From Dinochytrium kinnereticum (lineage: Eukaryota > Chytridiomycota > Chytridiomycetes > Chytridiales > Chytridiaceae), in NCBI GenBank assembly GCA_027604005.1, contig JADGJT010000249.1, positions 1-34,935 of the forward strand: a stretch of DNA of 34,935 bases. Reading direction: 5' to 3'. A program made the translations under genes and the position numbers. The notes under the pieces were generated by a model. The model searched no databases. It saw only the letters and a list, made by a program, of their open reading frames with translations, and had not been told where the DNA came from. Positions 31,301 to 34,935 of this stretch are shown in pieces (positions within the stretch are counted from its first letter, which is position 1; every line of letters begins with the position of its first letter).

Positions 31301-32221
31301 CGTTGCCGTGGCTGCGATCTTTAAGATCTGGCTATCTAACCCCCTCATTAGGTTCATCAAGCGAATGCATGGGCTGCGTATAAAAGTCAAAACTGGTCTA
31401 TAGTGGTCGATCTTTTTCAAGGACAGCTGCGGTCCCGACTTCAGTGTATGACTTGCAGTAAAGTGAGAAATTTTAGATCATATGGGCCGAACCTAACTTT
31501 ATACAAGACCTCTACAACATATAATCCTTTCATGTACTTGTCGGTGCCTATTCCGAGCAAAAATTCAGCTGGAGTTCAAGGAGGACCCGTGTATCTGTAT
31601 GATTGCTTGGCAAAGTTTGCTGAGGCTGAGGTGCTTGATGGAGATGACGCATGGCATTGCCCTCGATGCAAAACCAGACGGCGTACGAAGAAAACCTTGA
31701 CCGTCTCTCGACTCCCCACCGTACTGATTGTGCACTTGAAGCGATTCTATTTCCAAGGTCCATTTAAGGATAAGATTGAGACCTATGTCGATTTCCCAAT
31801 CAAAGGATTGGACCTTACGTCAGTAAGCACTGCTAAAGCACCTGATGGATCTTTGTATGATCTTTATGCGATTTCGGTAGGGGGTATTTTTATAAAAGTA
31901 TCATGGTGCTTACATTTTATTTCTCTGTTTCTTAAAATAGAACCATATGGGAACATTGACTCAAGGACACTACACGGCGCATATTCACAATGGTCATAAG
32001 GGGCAGTGGTATCTTTTTGATGACTCCAGGATCACAAGCTGTGATGAGAACGCCTTAAAGGTCAGTTTTGATCAGATGCAATAATTTTTATTTTTTTTTC
32101 AACGAAACTAACTTTCTCCCTTCAGTCAAAATTCGCCTATACTCTATTTTATGTTCGACGTGCAAATGGGCGAGATCAGATGACTGCAGTGGATTGGTGG
32201 CGTGGCGATGCCCATTATTGA
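28318..32221 (+). CDS. Ubiquitin-specific protease, USP8/Doa4 type
   Basis: Eleven exons join to 1137 aa: 28318-28326, 28371-28544, 28591-28655, 28692-28764, 28805-29505, 29553-29859, 29900-31075, 31125-31292, 31352-31876, 31941-32060 and 32126-32221. It should remove ubiquitin from cargo at endosomes, like Doa4 or USP8. Residues about 45-130 are a helical USP8-dimerisation/MIT-like region (GYDSMNKGDLENAYIYLIRS). Then come a Ser/Pro linker, a rhodanese-like domain (about 265-430, LLLDVRAKEIYIEGHIK), a long Ser/Pro/Gln-rich stretch with KPPPPLPPKPRT, and the USP fold. The Cys box GLRNLGNTCFMNSTLQC has Cys770 and the His box GTLTQGHYTAH has His1076. A zinc-binding CMTC...CPRC pair lies between. 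The rhodanese loop has no cysteine where the active site would be, as in Doa4. The three-codon first exon is the weakest part. Confidence 0.92.
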
Positions 32222-33083
32222 TTTTCTGAATCTGTTCTCTTACCCTTTTTTCGTGTTTTAACTTGATAGGTTATATTTATGTCTTTCTATCACTTTTATA
32301 CATGTACGAAAAAAAATAAATAAGATAATGAACTTTGCATTCACGAAAAACAAGTATCCAGCGTATACGAGAATTCAATAGCAGTCCGCTAATCTTACAA
32401 ACAGCGTTCGCAAACGCAGGGGACGCAAAAACAAACAAAATAAATAAATAGGTAAACAATCCCAATAACACTGACCGAGCACAAAAAGGACAAAAGGAGG
32501 CATAAGGGATCAGCACAACACCAAGTTTAGCATCGACCTTAATACCGCGGAAAAGAAAGAAAGAAAGAACAAACAGAGAAGCAAAGGTCAGACATATCAC
32601 ACTTCCACAACATACTCAACAACGTAAGCATCAAACCAATGAAAAGAGAAAATCGTAGCAAGAAAAGTAAAAAAAAAAGCATCAAAAAAAACACCCTATG
32701 TAATAAAAAACAAATCGAATCAAGAAAGCCGGAACGAGGAGCAAAAAAAAAATAAAAAAATCAAGGCAAGTAAAGAAAGTGACAAGAAAAAACACAACAA
32801 CTAAGCGAACATTCATCAACCCAAGGCCAAAAAAAAAAAAGAAAAACCAAAACCAAAACCATCGCCATTGAAACCCCTGTCCAAACCGACTATAATTTTT
32901 TCCGCTGTCAGTTTCTTTTTTTCCTCCTCTAACTCAAAACACACACACACAAATCATATTAAAGTCAGATAAAAAGGCCAAAAAAAAAAAGAGGGAGGGG
33001 GGGGGGGATGCTATCAAACATCAAAGAAAAAGACCACCAACCCCTGCTTAAAAAACATACACCACCAAAACAGTTTTAAATGG
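32222..33083. other. A-rich gene-poor stretch
   Basis: About 860 nt after the USP stop. The plus strand is dominated by A runs mixed with AAAC, AAAG and AACAAA, with a short (CA)n near 32940 and a G run near 33000. No conserved protein is encoded on either strand; the minus-strand open frame at 32277-32600 is hydrophobic low-complexity and matches nothing I know. It may be a mutation-worn spacer, an origin-like AT-rich region, or promoter of the gene at 33084. Confidence 0.5.
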
Positions 33084-34108
33084 ATGCACGAAATTAAAAG
33101 GAATCGACGTCATCCCAATCCTCCGTCAAAGCTTTCGCTAGAGCACTTGCTAAAGTCAGATGACCCGAGGTTGACACACACACTCTTCGCAATGGAGCAC
33201 TTACAGAGCACTTACAGAGCACGACTTAATTGATACAATCAATTTGCTTCTTTCAATTGGTGAACAAACCGTCACTGCAATCACCTCCAACGTTCCAGTC
33301 AGATACAACGTTAGCACTCACATGGGCGTTGACTCCTGGACCAAAGTTTTGACTCAAAGAATCACAGTACACAAGTCTGAGATACCGTTCGGCCGAGACA
33401 CCAGATCACAAGCTACTCTCATCTTCAACTCCGTCAGTTTATTGGTCAAGACTTGGCCGCTTTGGAGCTTTGTTTGAAGAATAACAAATATTTCAGCGAT
33501 TATACAACAAAACATTTCAATTGAAAATACGCCTTGGGTCATTTATACATTGTTTATTATCGGTTTATGCATAATTACCCATTGTTTGTATACTCTGAAT
33601 TACCCTGGAAAACCATTCACAACAAATGTACAAAGTGACGTCTTTGGTTGTTCAGTGACGAAGCAAAAACTCTGTCAATCGCCTCGCCGGACAGTTTTCA
33701 CTCGATTAAAGATGATGAAGAGAGGGACGGCTGTCAATCTCAAGACCAAGTGTCGTGAATTTGAATATAAAATAAATTTGTGATATTCCTCCAGCAACGG
33801 CAGAAGCGTCGATTAAAAACAGTTTTTTGCCACAACGTGCTCTTCTACCCGCCAAATTATTTATGGAACCAACTCAATTGCAAGTTCGACTACCAAAGTC
33901 AGCCTTTCGCTCTTATCTCACAACTTGGCTGCGTCTATGCAACAAGGAACCTCCTGTTATATCAGATGATGTTATTCGCGAGCCCTTGATTATACATTGT
34001 TGGAAAGAAGCTTTTCCTCGATTCTTACGCCATCAAATGGCACCTCCCTTCCACGACGATGCATCTTGGGTATGGAGACAAGCTGGAGAAGTTTGGTCTA
34101 GTATTTAA
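33084..34108 (+). CDS. Tentative unknown gene, exon structure partly resolved
   Basis: A chain 33084-33169, 33207-33432 and 33497-33562 joins in frame from an ATG and reads as ordinary protein: LSLEHLLKSDDPR then ALTEHDLIDTINLLLSIGEQ, VNVSTHMG-like polar strands, GRDTRSQATLIFNS and RLYNKTFQLKIRLGSF. A final exon ending at the TAG near 34108 encodes PTQLQVRLPKSAFRSYLTTW and HCWKEAFPRFLRHQMAPPF. The middle, about 33655-33740, is open in two frames, one acidic and one basic. I could not fix which joins the last exon, so the total length (roughly 240-260 aa) is approximate. I do not recognise the family. The amphipathic Trp/Phe-rich C terminus suggests a folded helical domain. Low-coverage features such as signal peptides are absent. 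Confidence 0.4.
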
Positions 34109-34240
34109 GATCATTCAAAGTTTAATTGATATCAGGAGATTCATTCCATGCTGTTATTATAATCACTATAACTATGCTAAGATAAAATCCCAACTACGGG
34201 AGCCGCCTGAAGACTCATAGAATAAATCTAAAGAGAAAAA

Positions 34241-34278
34241 GAGGGAGAGAGAGAGAGAGAGAAGAAAGAGAGAGAAAA
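34241..34278. repeat. (AG)n purine microsatellite
   Basis: GA/AG dinucleotide run in the gap between the tentative gene and the ABC transporter stop; strongly purine on the plus strand. Confidence 0.85.
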
Positions 34279-34343
34279 GCGCCTAGATATGGCCACAGAA
34301 ACAGGGAAAATGCCGTTTAAAAGGCCAACAGTGAGCCATTCGC

Positions 34344-34935
34344 TCACTTCGAATTAATAACCGCCTCCTCAATATCAATATTTGCAAATCCCTCCAATGC
34401 AATCTTCCTAAGCAGCGCAGCATTCGAAGCCCCTGTCTCATCCACCAAGTCCGAGAAAATCCCGCCTGGTTGGTTTACAAGAGTGATAGGGTCACCAAAT
34501 TCCGCCACCTCTCCATTCTTCAAAACCAAGATCTTGTCGTAGTCGATAATGGTAATGAGTCTGTGAGCCACCGTGAGTATGGTGGAGTGCTTAAAGGACT
34601 CTCGGAGGGCCTTTTGGATGGCCGTGTCCGTCTTAATGTCCACGCTGGCGGTTGCTTCGTCGATAAGAAGGATTTTGGGACGGACCAACATGGCTCGAGC
34701 AAGACAGAGAAGCTGCCTTTGCCCAACTGAAAGGTTTTCTCCGTTTTCTTGGACCTAAAGAAGAAGAGGTCGCGTTAAAAACTGACAAATAAAAAGTGCC
34801 ACAAAGAAGAGATTTTACCTTCGCATCAAGCTTCCCCTCAAGGGTAGTGACAAAGTCTTTCAAGCTAGCAGCCTCAAGAACCTCCCACAGCTCAGTATCC
34901 GACTTCTTGCCGCTATGGTCCAAGTTCGAGCGAAT
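34344..34935 (-). CDS. ABC transporter, ABCC/MRP family, C-terminal part
   Basis: The gene runs off the window edge at 34935. The visible exons are 34935-34819 (continuing beyond) and 34754-34344, joined across a 64-nt intron. They encode the end of the second nucleotide-binding domain. Visible motifs are the signature ENLSVGQRQLLCLARA, Walker B KILLIDEATASVD with its catalytic Glu, and the H-loop HRLITI. The stretch ELWEVLEAASLKDFV upstream is typical of ABCC proteins, with a family-like C-terminal tail. Such proteins pump conjugated or organic anions across the plasma or vacuolar membrane. Substrate and subgroup (Ycf1, Bpt1 and others) cannot be told from this fragment. Confidence 0.92.

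Noticed and set aside
32277..32600. Minus-strand open frame of 107 codons in the A-rich stretch
   Set aside because: Hydrophobic Phe/Leu/Ser composition is what poly-A rich DNA gives on the opposite strand.
33990..34050. Resemblance of the tentative gene's C terminus (AFPRFLRHQM) to the end of an RGS domain
   Set aside because: Only a few residues agree and the rest of the protein lacks RGS hallmarks.
1..34935. tRNA, rRNA, CRISPR or transposon genes
   Set aside because: I looked for tRNA T-loop motifs, long terminal or inverted repeats and transposase or reverse-transcriptase motifs and found none that hold up.

Overview
This is a eukaryotic nuclear window with many short GT-AG introns, mostly about 37 to 60 nt, and very tight gene spacing. 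I rebuilt the exon chains by reading frame and splice signals. For nearly all genes the summed exons stay in frame, which supports the models. The gene set points to a zoosporic (flagellated) fungus of chytrid type. The evidence is fungal-style compact genes and mitochondrial ATP synthase subunit f, together with CFAP52/WDR16, a protein of motile cilia that non-flagellated fungi lack. I cannot name a species.

Layout. 1-2412 holds a secreted GPI-anchored beta-propeller-like protein with two unusually long, G/T-rich introns. 3013-5151 is an unrecognised nine-exon gene of 395 codons. 5304-8562 carries three minus-strand genes: the tRNA acetylation adaptor TAN1/THUMPD1, a small putative mitochondrial inner-membrane protein, and ATP synthase subunit f. 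8981-24310 is extremely compact. It holds coatomer gamma (+), NELF-C/D (+), CFAP52 (-), tRNA-splicing endonuclease SEN2 (-), a Swa2/auxilin-type clathrin uncoating co-chaperone (-), mitochondrial ribosomal protein mL43 (-), GPI transamidase subunit PIG-S (+) and an SS18/SSXT-family chromatin protein (+). 24792-34343 is looser. It holds ribosomal protein eS17, a serine carboxypeptidase, a USP8/Doa4-type deubiquitinase, an A-rich gene-poor stretch and a tentative unknown gene. The window ends inside an ABCC-type ABC transporter (-).

Functional themes: most genes are housekeeping and unrelated to each other. Membrane traffic and protein turnover recur (COPI gamma, auxilin, Doa4-like USP, carboxypeptidase, PIG-S), and two genes act on tRNA (TAN1, SEN2). 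The most interesting content is three genes absent or rarely noted in model fungi: a short NELF-C/D matching only the C-terminal core of the animal protein, an SS18-type protein with a glutamine-rich tail, and CFAP52. Two genes remain unidentified.
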